Shown: piece by piece, positions 37,582-45,928 of the stretch
Numbering within the stretch: position 1 is the stretch's first letter
Layout: each line of letters begins with the position of its first letter
Source of the DNA: Aquibacillus sediminis
GTDB lineage: Bacteria > Bacillota > Bacilli > Bacillales > Amphibacillaceae
Length of the DNA stretch: 64,000 nt
Assembly (NCBI RefSeq): GCF_005870085.1
Contig: NZ_SZNM01000017.1
Span: forward strand, 1 to 64,000
Direction of reading: 5' to 3'
Notes under the pieces: generated by a model
What the model was told of the DNA's origin: nothing
The model's database searches: none
Seen by the model: only the letters and a program-made list of their open reading frames with translations
Made by a program: the position numbers and the translations under genes

Positions 37582-39582
37582 TTATTCTACCACAAGTACC
37601 TTCACATCTACATCTGTTGCATTGTCCGCTTCGTCTGTAAAGGTGATCGTGATCGTTTTTTCTGTGCCGACTTCATAGTTAGAGAAGTTTATAAAGCTAA
37701 ATAGATCGGTAACGTTGGTTAAATCAAGTGTTGCAACACCTTGACTATTCGGTTCTAATGTCCGTAAGTCGTCATCCAAGAAGTCGTCTACATCGACACT
37801 GTTAATATTATCTGTCACCGTTACATACACATTGCTTTCATCTTCTACTTCCAAGGAAAGCGCACTTAATGTATTATCCGATTGGGACGGAACTTCGACT
37901 GTGTAACTGTTTTGACTTAGATTTGGTCGAATCGTTTCCCCGTTTAACTTGTAGGATAGCTCGTTAATAACTGGTGCTGTCTCATCACCGTCTTGGGAAT
38001 CCTCTGGCTCAGTTGGAGATCCACCACCGATATCTGGAACAGACGTTTGTTTCTCACCGATATTCCCTTTAATATCGTTAAAGTTTTTGACAATATCCTC
38101 AATTCTAGTATTTTCAGGGATTTCAATAGCATCTACTTTTGTATCAAAACCAAAATTAAGCATTGTTTCTATTTTACTTGTTATGAAATCTTTAATCGTT
38201 CCTTTTATATCTATGCTTACCTGTTGCCCATTTGTCACACGAACATGATCAATCATTGTTTCTCCTGTTAATGTGACATTGTTACGACTATCGATCGAAA
38301 GGTCTGTGACAGCTGCGTTCAATTCCACTTGTTCTGCTCCATCTTTAACATTTACCTCTGGAATGGCAGCTTGATCAGGTGCTTGGATCGTTGCATTTGA
38401 CGAAACAGCCATTTTTGCTAGACTAGTGTTGTCTTTTAACTCGATCGCACTGTCTTTTTTACTTATTTCCACATCTTGAAGGCTTGAGTTAGCAAATATG
38501 ATTTCCGATTGATTGGTGTTATTTACTATCGTAGCCACAGAAGCAATGCTTGCTTGGCTAGAAATGATCGTGGTGCCTTCCACGGTTACGTTCTCCGCAT
38601 TAAAATGCTGTTGGGTGTCACCAGCAAGTTCCACATTTCCTTTTACGGTCAAATTTTTGACTGTCACATAGTCTGCATTTACTTTTAAGTTTCCATCAAT
38701 CGTAGCATCTTGGCCATTTAATACAACAGGATTTTCCTGATCTTGACCTGAGCTTGTGATCTCTAACGATGTGACTTTCGTAATCGTCGAGTCGTCCGTT
38801 TCAAATGAAAGTACTGCATTTTCTAATGCATCTCGGTTTGTATCATGTAAAATGGATTTCACTTGATCGGATAGTTGATAAGAAGTTCCATCAATATCAA
38901 CAGACGTTGCTGTGATGGCATCAATCGTCCCTTTTTGCTCTTGGGCTTGCTGGTTGTCGATACTACGAGAAACAAATGCTGCTACTTCCCCACGAGTAAT
39001 GTTATCGTGCGGAGCAAATTTTGTGGCCGTTTTCCCACGTGTTACACCATTTTCTTTTAGCGCTCCGACATAACCTGCATACCAGTTTGAATTAGAGACG
39101 TCGTCAAATTGTGCAGCAAGACCTGGGTTTTCTCCATACTCGAACCCACGGGTAATGAATGCTGCTAGTTCCGCTCGGGTAATCGTATCTTTTGGTCGAA
39201 AGACGGTACCATTGCTATCCCCTTTAATGACGCCAATTTCCTTTAATGCTGCCACATAGCCATAGTGCCAGTTGCCTTGCCCAACATCATCAAAGTTTGG
39301 ATCTTTGACAGTAGTTGTATCAAGATCTAGTGCATTGGCGATAATTTTGGCAGCCTGGGCTCTTGTGATTTCAACGTTCGCACGCACTGTTCCATCGGTA
39401 AAGCCGCTCATGATATTATCCTGTACAAGTGTATGAATTTCATCATAAAAAGCGTTGGCTGGCGCAAGGTCTGAAAACTCTACACCCGGTGCTGCTTGTG
39501 CAACCGCAGTTGGTGTTGCAATACTAGCCACCATTGCAGCTGCAGCAGTAGCGGTGATGAATTTATTTTTGTTATTGGTCAA
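37582..39582 (-). CDS. S-layer protein with three N-terminal SLH domains and a beta-helix-like body
   Basis: A 666-aa exported protein. A signal peptide (FITATAAAAMVASIATPTAV ending at AQAA) precedes three SLH repeats (FSDLAPANAFYDEIHTL, FDDVGQGNWHYGYVAAL, FDDVSNSNWYAGYVGAL). Residues about 285-470 repeat short strand-turn units such as ATIDGNLKVNADYVTVKNLT, suggesting a right-handed beta-helix or solenoid. A C-terminal Ig-like domain follows a PTEPEDSQDGDET linker. The TTG start at 39582 is 6 bp after GGGGGA. Its ligand or role is unknown. Confidence 0.88.
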   Translation of the reverse strand: MTNNKNKFITATAAAAMVASIATPTAVAQAAPGVEFSDLAPANAFYDEIHTLVQDNIMSGFTDGTVRANVEITRAQAAKIIANALDLDTTTVKDPNFDDVGQGNWHYGYVAALKEIGVIKGDSNGTVFRPKDTITRAELAAFITRGFEYGENPGLAAQFDDVSNSNWYAGYVGALKENGVTRGKTATKFAPHDNITRGEVAAFVSRSIDNQQAQEQKGTIDAITATSVDIDGTSYQLSDQVKSILHDTNRDALENAVLSFETDDSTITKVTSLEITSSGQDQENPVVLNGQDATIDGNLKVNADYVTVKNLTVKGNVELAGDTQQHFNAENVTVEGTTIISSQASIASVATIVNNTNQSEIIFANSSLQDVEISKKDSAIELKDNTSLAKMAVSSNATIQAPDQAAIPEVNVKDGAEQVELNAAVTDLSIDSRNNVTLTGETMIDHVRVTNGQQVSIDIKGTIKDFITSKIETMLNFGFDTKVDAIEIPENTRIEDIVKNFNDIKGNIGEKQTSVPDIGGGSPTEPEDSQDGDETAPVINELSYKLNGETIRPNLSQNSYTVEVPSQSDNTLSALSLEVEDESNVYVTVTDNINSVDVDDFLDDDLRTLEPNSQGVATLDLTNVTDLFSFINFSNYEVGTEKTITITFTDEADNATDVDVKVLVVE

Positions 39583-39785
39583 CGTTGTTCCCCCTAGGTA
39601 GTTTAGTAGTGATTTATATTATTTATAACTATGTAGTCCATTATTAGCAAACTAAATGGTAGCTACTATTCTATTATGTTTGATAGTTATAATGATAAAT
39701 TGTATCTAATATACGTAGGATTTACAATAAGAATTGATGGGATGTTTAGACAATGTTGCATTTACCTACAGAGGAGCGACTACGT

Positions 39786-39964
39786 GGACATTTATTCCGC
39801 TATCCTCGGGAAAAAGGGTTGATTTGGAGGTTGCGCGGACATCTGTTCCGTTATTTGTCCCAAAAGCAGCCTATTTCTTGGATTTTGGATCAAATAGCGC
39901 ATTAAATGTCCGCATCACCCGTTAACAGGCTCATTTTTGTGTGAATAGCGTACTGAATGTCCGC
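39786..39964. repeat. Mirrored 51-bp-spaced repeat element
   Basis: Two direct copies of GGACATTTATTCCGCTAT-like sequence (39786-39803, 39837-39854) are followed by two inverted copies ATAGCGCATTAAATGTCCGC-like (39894-39913, 39945-39964). Within each pair the spacing is 51 bp. The arrangement is non-coding and could fold into a long imperfect hairpin. It resembles dispersed intergenic repeats of Bacillaceae. Confidence 0.75.
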
Positions 39965-40233
39965 AAAGAGTGCTGACATCATTGCCCAGCACTTTCGTCT
40001 TCTGTCGGATAGAATATGTTTTGATGCTTCCTTATGAGCTACTTCTCTCATTTTTTCAATGTCAATTTCTTCTTCGGATGTAATTCGTCCAATTGCTTGA
40101 CTTAACATTTTTTTCTTAACTGGCTTTATTCTTACTCCACCATTTTCTATTACTTTTTCTATTGATCACCCTCACTTACGTCTAACTTTTCTATTAGTTC
40201 TTTTGGGATTGTTATTTGTCCTATACTCGTCAT
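39902..40233 (-). pseudogene. AbrB/MazE-type DNA-binding protein, frameshifted
   Basis: From an ATG at 40233 the minus strand reads MTSIGQITIPKELIEKLDV then SEGDQ and a stop, a typical SpoVT/AbrB swapped-hairpin start. The family continuation VIENGGVRIKP follows in another frame and leads into MLSQAIGRITSEEEIDIEKM. A small indel near 40160 thus splits the gene. Intact relatives are AbrB-like regulators or antitoxins. The last ~30 codons run into the repeat element and look unrelated, so the 3' end may also be lost. No partner toxin is seen. Confidence 0.6.
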
Positions 40234-40494
40234 CTTCCCACTTATAATTCCATTTCACCTCACTTCTTACCTTTGTTGTTGTGAATCCGTGAACTCTGGG
40301 ACCAGTTCACAAGTTTACTGTCCTAGTAATGAACTAGCCATAATTATAGAAGACTTCAATTATCTTTAAATAAATGCGAAAAAACAGGTAAGACGCCGGA
40401 AAAAAGTATGTCAGATAATATAACAACATTGTTGTACGTCATTCGTTCCTCCTCTATGATATGCCATATACGATGAATCAAGGGGGAATGGATA

Positions 40495-42078
40495 GTGAAA
40501 AAACGTGGTAGAATACCAGTGAAAGTAAAGAGATTTGGAGTGGTGTTAGCTAGTTTTACCATACTAGCGACGATTCCATTACATACGGTCGCGGCAACAG
40601 CTGATCTACCAATCTTGCAATCTACTATAACAGAAGAGGTTGAAGGAGAACATTACGTCCCTTCTGCCGTCGAGAATATTACTTGGGGGTACTTACCAAA
40701 CCGCGATAACGAACCAGTGAAAAGAATTTCGTCTGGAACTACGGTCACCTTTGATACTGTGTCACATGAAGGAATTTTAGAGGACCAGGGCCGTAATCCT
40801 GTTGAGTATTTTAGTCAATATGGTATAAGTGAGGATCAAGTATTAGATGACGCCAAAGCGATTGCAGAATCCGATCTTGACCATGACTTTTTCGATGACG
40901 GACCACATGTTGTGACAGGACCCGTTGCCATTGATGGCGCCGAACCTGGGGATGTGTTAAAAGTAGAAGTCCTTTCCCTAGAACCGAGAGTGCCATATGG
41001 TGTCATTTCTAATCGCCATTATAAAGGGGCGCTTCCTGGTGAATTCCCAGAAAGTGACGAACCTCATCCAGACGCAAGTGCAGAAAATCCCGACCTTTAT
41101 CACAATGTCTCTAAGTTCACTCCAATTGAGGAAATTAATGAAAAACTTTATGGTGTATTACCAACAGAAACAGGAAATGACGTTCGCTTCCCCCTCAGGC
41201 CATTCATGGGGCTAATGGGAGTAGCGGCAAATACGAGTGATCCAGTTAACTCTGTACCACCAATTGAAACGGGAGGTAACATTGATATCAATGAGTTAGG
41301 TGTAGGATCAACGCTGTATTTACCGATTGAGGTGGCCGATGCGCTATTTTTCACCGGGGATCCTCACTTTGCTCAAGGGGACGGTGAAGTTGCACTAACT
41401 GCTTGGGAAGCTTCCCTTCGCGCTACATTCCGTTTAACCGTATTAAAAGAAGGTGACCCTGCCATTCCTCGAGATGGCGCGTTTACCCAACCGTTTGCTG
41501 AAACAGAAGATTACTGGATTCCAATCGGTCTTGATGTTGATTTAGATGAAGCGATGAAAGAATCCGTTCGTGAATCTGTCTCCTTTTTAGAGGAAAAACT
41601 AGGAATGGAACGCGATACAGCGTTAGCCTACTTAAGTGCCGCAACTGATTATGAGGTCTCTCAGGTCGTTGATAAAACAAAAGGAATCCATGCGCTAATC
41701 GACAAAAAGCATTTTATCGATAACTTGAATCTGGCTGTTAACGTCGATGGCTCTACAATTGATTCCAAAATAGTTGATGATGACTATTACGTTCCACTTC
41801 GCGCACTGATAGAGCAATTAGGTGGAGAGATTGAGTGGGATAGCAATAAGAATGGGGCCGTTGCATCTATCGATGGAAAATCAATCGTTGCTCCAATTAA
41901 ATCAAACTTTTATACAATTGATGGTGTTGAGGTCTACCATGAAGGCTACTCCATCCTTCAAGATGGCTCCACCCTTATCCCGATCAAATCAATTCCAGAT
42001 ATTTTGGGGGCAAAAGTCAACTGGACAACATCTGGGAATACATTACAAGCACAAATTACATACGATTTGAAAAAATAA
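40495..42078 (+). CDS. Secreted acetamidase/formamidase-family protein with copper-amine-oxidase-N-like domain
   Basis: A 527-aa protein. A signal peptide (about 1-34, ending TVAATA) is followed by an acetamidase/formamidase (FmdA_AmdA) domain to about residue 320: ITWGYLPNRDNEPVKRISSG, VTGPVAIDGAEPGDVLKVEV, and DPHFAQGDGEVALTAWEAS. Residues about 415-527 match the copper amine oxidase N1-like domain seen in many Firmicute surface proteins (YYVPLRALIEQLGGEIEWD, GSTLIPIKSIPDILGAKVNW). Family members are usually cytosolic amidases, so export and the added binding domain are unusual. GTG start, GGGGGA 7 bp upstream. The actual amide substrate is unknown. Confidence 0.88.
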   Translation: MKKRGRIPVKVKRFGVVLASFTILATIPLHTVAATADLPILQSTITEEVEGEHYVPSAVENITWGYLPNRDNEPVKRISSGTTVTFDTVSHEGILEDQGRNPVEYFSQYGISEDQVLDDAKAIAESDLDHDFFDDGPHVVTGPVAIDGAEPGDVLKVEVLSLEPRVPYGVISNRHYKGALPGEFPESDEPHPDASAENPDLYHNVSKFTPIEEINEKLYGVLPTETGNDVRFPLRPFMGLMGVAANTSDPVNSVPPIETGGNIDINELGVGSTLYLPIEVADALFFTGDPHFAQGDGEVALTAWEASLRATFRLTVLKEGDPAIPRDGAFTQPFAETEDYWIPIGLDVDLDEAMKESVRESVSFLEEKLGMERDTALAYLSAATDYEVSQVVDKTKGIHALIDKKHFIDNLNLAVNVDGSTIDSKIVDDDYYVPLRALIEQLGGEIEWDSNKNGAVASIDGKSIVAPIKSNFYTIDGVEVYHEGYSILQDGSTLIPIKSIPDILGAKVNWTTSGNTLQAQITYDLKK

Positions 42079-42095
42079 GTGTTGAGAAAATGGAT

Positions 42096-42130
42096 CACCA
42101 CCTCAGCTTCACGAGCGAGGTGGTGGTTTT
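42096..42130 (+). terminator. Terminator of the acetamidase-like gene
   Basis: CACCACCTC (42096-42104) pairs with GAGGTGGTG (42117-42125), followed by GTTTTGTTT. It starts 18 bp after the stop codon. Confidence 0.8.
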
Positions 42131-42226
42131 GTTTGGGAAGTCTTTGAGTTTCGCACAGGCAGCCTTATTTTTAGCGGGGACTTTGTTTTGTACGTATTCT
42201 CTGGGACAATTCCCCATGTCCCAGTG

Positions 42227-42376
42227 TCACCCTCCTCCGCTTCTGAGTTTATCTGGTAAGGATAGGATGGATTCAATTAATGTGTTCAGTTTCGTTTCAA
42301 TTCGGTGCAATAAATAAAACGTTACTGCAACCGGAAACCCAACATCAGTGATTAACGACATCCATGTTTCCTCCAT
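42227..42376 (-). CDS. yvrJ: YvrJ-family small membrane protein
   Basis: A 49-aa protein, METWMSLITDVGFPVAVTFY at its N-terminal side, with one hydrophobic helix and the ITDVGFPVAVTFYLLHRIE pattern of the YvrJ family, which is widespread in Bacillaceae and of unknown function. The ATG at 42376 has AAGGAGG 8 bp upstream; the longer open frame upstream is unsupported. It lies downstream of a DUF1659-DUF2922 pair, a grouping often seen for this family. The second copy of that pair in this window has no YvrJ. Confidence 0.8.
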   Translation of the reverse strand: MEETWMSLITDVGFPVAVTFYLLHRIETKLNTLIESILSLPDKLRSGGG

Positions 42377-42404
42377 GATCGTCTCCTCCTTCCGTAAAGT
42401 AAGG

Positions 42405-42445
42405 AAGCATGGGGACGGTTCTCGTGCTCCCTCGTCCCCATGCTT
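42405..42445. repeat. 13-bp perfect inverted repeat
   Basis: AAGCATGGGGACG (42405-42417) and CGTCCCCATGCTT (42433-42445) can form a strong hairpin between DUF2922 and yvrJ. No T-run follows on either strand, so a processing or regulatory stem is as likely as a terminator. GGGGACGG-type sequences recur elsewhere in the window. Confidence 0.6.
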
Positions 42446-42488
42446 CTTGTTGTTCTTCAATCCATTTATTCCTTTAACAAGCAGTAAG

Positions 42489-42580
42489 CCCCCAACTTTG
42501 AAATTAGGGGGAGAACTACAGGGGCGACCGCCTTCGTTCCGGCTAAGCCTCAATAGGAGATGTAGAATCTCCTATTGAGG
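42489..42580. other. Two tight hairpins downstream of DUF2922 copy 1
   Basis: A CCCCC/GGGGG stem (489-493 and 507-511 of the 42-kb block) is followed by a perfect 14-bp palindrome arm pair, CCTCAATAGGAGAT at 42548 and ATCTCCTATTGAGG ending 42580, with a 5-nt loop. Decayed versions occur at the same place in copy 2 (about 45570-45660). The AAGCCCCCAACTTT-type stem resembles the right end of IS200/IS605 elements, but no transposase or TnpB is present, so this is only a hint. Confidence 0.4.
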
Positions 42581-42592
42581 GAAGTCTACCCC

Positions 42593-42814
42593 TTATAATT
42601 CAACAGGTGTCACATTACGTTCAACAATTCGTGCACTCTTCTTACTAACTAGGTCTCCACCTGATGAAAAGAAGATATTTTGCGTTATAATTTCATCCAT
42701 TGCGTCGTTAACTGCTTGTGTGTCAACTGGTTCTACAGGTTGATCAAGTGAAATCGTTACGATATGGTCATCTTCATTCAAAAATTTTAGCTCTAAACTC
42801 TTCAAAGCATTCAC
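42593..42814 (-). CDS. DUF2922 small protein, copy 1
   Basis: A 73-aa soluble protein beginning MNALKSLELKFLNEDDHIVT with the DUF2922 core SLDQPVEPVDTQAVNDAMDE. It lies 32 bp after a DUF1659 gene and carries a strong GGAGG site. Function is unknown; the two families co-occur widely in Bacillaceae. It differs from the copy at 45.7 kb at positions 3, 16 and 43. Confidence 0.88.
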   Translation of the reverse strand: MNALKSLELKFLNEDDHIVTISLDQPVEPVDTQAVNDAMDEIITQNIFFSSGGDLVSKKSARIVERNVTPVEL

Positions 42815-42846
42815 CTCCTTCCCCTCATTTATGATTTAGGGCGTGC

Positions 42847-43071
42847 TTATTCTTCTGTGATCAATTCAGTATCATCACGCTTAATGGAATAAAGCTCACG
42901 TTGTTGTAATGGTACTAAAGCTTTTGTTACTGCTAATAATTCTTCCGTTGTCGACGCTGTTTTCACATTGTTAAATGACTTGCGCTTCAAGATCACATTG
43001 CCTGATTCGACATCTAAACCATCCTCAAATTCTAGCTTAAGTCTTGAATTTGTTCTCGTTGCTACTGCCAT
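42847..43071 (-). CDS. DUF1659 small protein, copy 1
   Basis: A 74-aa protein starting MAVATRTNSRLKLEFEDGLD, with the DUF1659 pattern ending in LVPLQQRELYSIKRDDTELI. Preceded by AAGGAGG. First gene of a DUF1659-DUF2922-YvrJ group. Function unknown. It differs from the second copy by one residue (Ser32 against Thr32). Confidence 0.88.
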   Translation of the reverse strand: MAVATRTNSRLKLEFEDGLDVESGNVILKRKSFNNVKTASTTEELLAVTKALVPLQQRELYSIKRDDTELITEE

Positions 43072-43143
43072 ATCCCTCCACCTCCTTTCCTGTTTTCACT
43101 TCTATAATCGTTTGGAGGTGATGGGGAGGTGTGTATGGAATTG

Positions 43144-43180
43144 AAAAAAGATTGTAGAAATATTTTCTACAATCTTTTTT
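43144..43180. terminator. Bidirectional terminator below the Xre/ImmA/PIN cassette
   Basis: AAAAAAGATTGTAGAAA and TTTTCTACAATCTTTTTT form a long A/T-flanked stem. It lies about 155 bp beyond the last cassette gene and just above the DUF1659 promoter region. Confidence 0.85.
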
Positions 43181-43335
43181 GTCACGGGTGGCAGGAAAAA
43201 TAGCTCTATTCTTTTGTGGTTGCTAAGCGCGTAGGTGTATTTCCGCAGCGCTAGACTAGCTCTTACTTTATAAACGAGCAATAAAATCGTTACATCTAAA
43301 TTTCTATCAACAACAACTCTACCAAAAGCACTTAA

Positions 43336-44217
43336 TCAATAAATAATTTCAACCTTATTGTCTACTACCCAAGAAAAGTAGTCGTCATTATTTATTTTTT
43401 CTCTCATACGATTTAGATTCATTAAGCCATTTTCCCGCATGTGATACCTTGTTGCTCTGTTTGCATTCCTATAAATCGTCATTAAATTTAATAGTAACGC
43501 TTGATCTTTTGTCGTCTGATAGGTATCTTGAAGTAGTTTATCATCGCTTAGAAAGAAGATATTATTCGAAAAAGGGTAGAATTTAGGTGGTGAAAAGTAA
43601 CACCTTGCTACGAATTCATAAAGGTCATCATCGATCCCTACAAAGGTAATCTTCGTCTTTGGCGCAATGTGTTCGAGCATTACCGAAACCCACAGTAAGG
43701 ATAATTCTCCTCTGTTTTTATTACTATTTTGTTCAAAAAATTTACTGTATGCATCGTAAACTAGTTTTTCTGCACTTGAAAAATTTCGCTTTGCTTCTAT
43801 AACCTTTTCTCTTAGCCATTGTATATTCGAAAATGCCCTTTCACTTGCAATTAAGTACTTGGATTTAGAAGCGCTGACTTCATAATCTATCTTCAATAGC
43901 TCTACTAAATTTTCTTCTTTAACGAAAAGGACTTTGCTAAATTTAGAGAGATAAGTCAAGTAACGATAATCCTCATCCTCGATTAGCCTCATTTCGTTGA
44001 CAATCGTATCTGTAACTAAAACAGGGAAGTCATCTGAGTATGCGAAGAAAAGTAAATCATTATATTTTTTAAATGCTAATTCATGTGTTGATATCGCTGA
44101 AGTATCATAAAGATAAACTTGATCCGATTCATATAATAGATCGACTATTTGTTCGATATCTGTTATAAAATTGGTTTCCGATTGGATAAAATGGTCAAGA
44201 TTCTTTTTATTCATCAT
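43336..44217 (-). CDS. PIN-like domain protein, third gene of Xre/ImmA cassette
   Basis: A 293-aa soluble protein. Acidic residues fall in PIN-nuclease order: Asp38 in VYLYDTSAIS, Glu75 in LVTDTIVNEM, Glu171 in NRGELSLLWVSVM (compare GEAxAI), and Asp196-198 in FVGIDDDLY. This suggests a metal-dependent RNase fold, with an added C-terminal helical part from about 215. The assignment rests on motif order alone. The ATG overlaps the ImmA stop by 11 bp and has AAGGGA 7 bp upstream, so it is translated with the peptidase gene. In the cassette it is the obvious effector candidate, but toxicity is not shown. Confidence 0.65.
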   Translation of the reverse strand: MMNKKNLDHFIQSETNFITDIEQIVDLLYESDQVYLYDTSAISTHELAFKKYNDLLFFAYSDDFPVLVTDTIVNEMRLIEDEDYRYLTYLSKFSKVLFVKEENLVELLKIDYEVSASKSKYLIASERAFSNIQWLREKVIEAKRNFSSAEKLVYDAYSKFFEQNSNKNRGELSLLWVSVMLEHIAPKTKITFVGIDDDLYEFVARCYFSPPKFYPFSNNIFFLSDDKLLQDTYQTTKDQALLLNLMTIYRNANRATRYHMRENGLMNLNRMREKINNDDYFSWVVDNKVEIIY

Positions 44218-44989
44218 TGCTTCTTCCCTTCACTGAGAAGAATTCCCTAATGTCCTCTAATACCTTTATATTAGAGGCTTGGGCAGATGTTGGGAGGGGA
44301 TTTTTTTCCATAAGTGTTTCTAGGCAACGGAAGTTTCTTACTTTACTTGTTTCTAATATAAATTGATCTTTGCCAATACGAGCGAATTCTCTCGAAAAAT
44401 TGATGTTTTGGTCAAAGAATGCTTGAAGGTAATCACGAGAAATAAGATTCAACTCGAAAAGACGGATGAGTACAGCTTTGTACGGAGCTTTAAAAGCAAA
44501 CATACAAAGTAGTGTTTTGTCAAATACCGTTTCCCCCTTATTCTCTGGCCCTGTGAAGAAAGCCTTTAATTCATGCTCATCCATTAGCATTAGCGAAGCA
44601 AAATAGTCGGCTTTTCTTTCATTACTTTCATTATCTAATTCCGCTGTTACTAAATGGAACCTTCCCATCTCCTGTTGCAACGAAATAAGATGAAACAATT
44701 CATGAAATAACACGAAATTTTGATACATTCGCGGCTGAGCCGTATTGATATAACAAATATGTTTATTCGAATGTGTAGTTCGTATAAAGCCACCAAAAGT
44801 AGCATCATTGACAGGAGCTTCTATTAAATAATGATGTTGTTCAATAAATTTTCTAGCTCCATCAATACGGTTCCACCCCTTAGGATGATACGTTCTGAAA
44901 TACTGATTTACCATCATGTTAATCTCTGCACGAATTTCCTTATTCTCTTCCATTATTCGAGGCAAATCTTGAAACGTAATCTCAGGCAT
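44207..44989 (-). CDS. ImmA/IrrE-family zinc metallopeptidase
   Basis: A 260-aa protein with the COG2856 gluzincin core: FVLFHELFHLISL (HExxH at 96-100) and ESNERKADYFASLML, whose NERKAD Glu is the likely third zinc ligand. ImmA/IrrE enzymes cleave a cognate Xre-type repressor upon a signal. The ATG at 44989 is chosen: GGGG lies 9 bp upstream and it overlaps the regulator stop by 8 bp. A C-terminal region after residue 160 may carry the sensory or substrate part. Both neighbours overlap it, so the three proteins are made together. Confidence 0.87.
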   Translation of the reverse strand: MPEITFQDLPRIMEENKEIRAEINMMVNQYFRTYHPKGWNRIDGARKFIEQHHYLIEAPVNDATFGGFIRTTHSNKHICYINTAQPRMYQNFVLFHELFHLISLQQEMGRFHLVTAELDNESNERKADYFASLMLMDEHELKAFFTGPENKGETVFDKTLLCMFAFKAPYKAVLIRLFELNLISRDYLQAFFDQNINFSREFARIGKDQFILETSKVRNFRCLETLMEKNPLPTSAQASNIKVLEDIREFFSVKGRSNDE

Positions 44990-45365
44990 TGTGGTCATCC
45001 CCAATATCATACGTTTCAATAAGATCACAAACTCTAACCAGTTGATCTAACCCTTCTTTTCCGTCCACAGATAAGTCCCCAGCAGAAAAAGCAATTTTTG
45101 CTGTTTCTTCTGAAGAACGATGAGCATCGAAATCCTCTCTAATAAAAAAGGTACGGTCATGTCCAAGCACTTCAGCTAGTCTGCTAGCAAAATCAAGAAT
45201 TCCCGATCGTTTTCCATTTAGATACTCTGAAAAATTTGATTCCGACATCTCTAACTTTTTAGCCAATCGTTTTCTTTTTAGTCCTTCACTTTTAATGAAG
45301 GCAAGGATGTTTTCTAACGTTTGCTGAGCATGTTGATTCAGTTCGCCATGAGTATGTTTATCCAT
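44982..45365 (-). CDS. Xre-family HTH regulator of the cassette
   Basis: A 127-aa protein. After a short leader, residues 20-75 form a helix-turn-helix: RKRLAKKLEMSESNFSEYLN with KRSGILDFASRLAEVLG after it. The C-terminal tail (80-127) is acidic and may bind the peptidase. It is the first gene of the three-gene operon (GAGGTG 7 bp before the ATG) and probably represses its own promoter until cleaved by the ImmA-like protein. Confidence 0.85.
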   Translation of the reverse strand: MDKHTHGELNQHAQQTLENILAFIKSEGLKRKRLAKKLEMSESNFSEYLNGKRSGILDFASRLAEVLGHDRTFFIREDFDAHRSSEETAKIAFSAGDLSVDGKEGLDQLVRVCDLIETYDIGDDHNA

Positions 45366-45387
45366 CTCACTTCACCTCTTTACATTC

Positions 45388-45396
45388 AGTATACCA
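45388..45396 (-). promoter_or_regulatory. Extended -10 promoter of the Xre operon
   Basis: TGGTATACT on the minus strand is an extended -10 about 25 bp before the xre start; the -35 is poor, as expected for a regulated promoter. Confidence 0.5.
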
Positions 45397-45449
45397 AATA
45401 CTTCTATAAAAAAACCATAAAAACTGAATTAAATAGTAAATATGCCTAA

Positions 45450-45464
45450 CATATTAAAAATATG
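45450..45464. promoter_or_regulatory. Candidate Xre operator palindrome
   Basis: CATATT-AAA-AATATG is a perfect inverted repeat about 55 bp above the -10. AAATATGC also occurs twice as a direct repeat around it. Its distance and symmetry suit an Xre-type repressor site, but this is inferred. Confidence 0.35.
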
Positions 45465-45504
45465 CAAAAGTATATAGCAAAAAATTCACTAATAACGAAA
45501 ATCC

Positions 45505-45533
45505 TAAAAAAGCATGAGAACATTTCTCATGCT
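45505..45533 (-). terminator. Terminator after DUF2922 copy 2
   Basis: On the minus strand AGCATGAGAA pairs with TTCTCATGCT across 3 nt and runs into TTTTTT. It separates the DUF pair from the Xre operon. Confidence 0.85.
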
Positions 45534-45674
45534 TCATGTTGCTCTTCTATCCATTTTTTCCCTTACAGGTAGTAAGCCTCACTTTTAATATTTGCGGGAG
45601 AGATACAAGGGGGCGACTGCCTTCGTTCCGGCTAAGCTCAATAGTAGAATCTCCTATTGAGAGAAACCTTCCCT

Positions 45675-45896
45675 TTATAATTCAACAGGTGTCACATTAC
45701 GCTCCACAATTCGTGCACTCTTCTTACTAACTAGGTCGCCACCTGATGAAAAGAAGATATTTTGCGTTAGTATTTCATCCATTGCGTCGTTAACTGCTTG
45801 TGTGTCGACTGGTTCTACAGGTTGATCAAGCGAAATTGTTACGATATGTTCATCTTCATTCAAAAATTTCAGCTCTAAACTCTTCAAAACATTCAC
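45675..45896 (-). CDS. DUF2922 small protein, copy 2
   Basis: A 73-aa duplicate of the DUF2922 protein at 42.6 kb, with Val3, Glu16 and Leu43 as the only changes, all conservative. Good GGAGG site. Here no YvrJ gene follows; a terminator and then the Xre operon come next. Confidence 0.88.
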   Translation of the reverse strand: MNVLKSLELKFLNEDEHIVTISLDQPVEPVDTQAVNDAMDEILTQNIFFSSGGDLVSKKSARIVERNVTPVEL

Positions 45897-45928
45897 CTCC
45901 TTCCCCTCAGCTGTGATTCAGGGCGTGC

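Larger units (their letters stand above)
42405..43131. repeat. Segmental duplication, copy 1
   Basis: This segment, containing the hairpins, DUF2922 and DUF1659, is repeated at about 45505-46215. The encoded proteins differ by three residues in DUF2922 and one in DUF1659, so the duplication is recent or kept uniform by conversion. Between the copies lies the Xre/ImmA/PIN-like cassette. Confidence 0.85.

Noticed and set aside
40356-40562. 68-aa minus-strand open frame
   Set aside because: It overlaps the start of the acetamidase-like gene in antisense, has no ribosome site and no recognisable motif.
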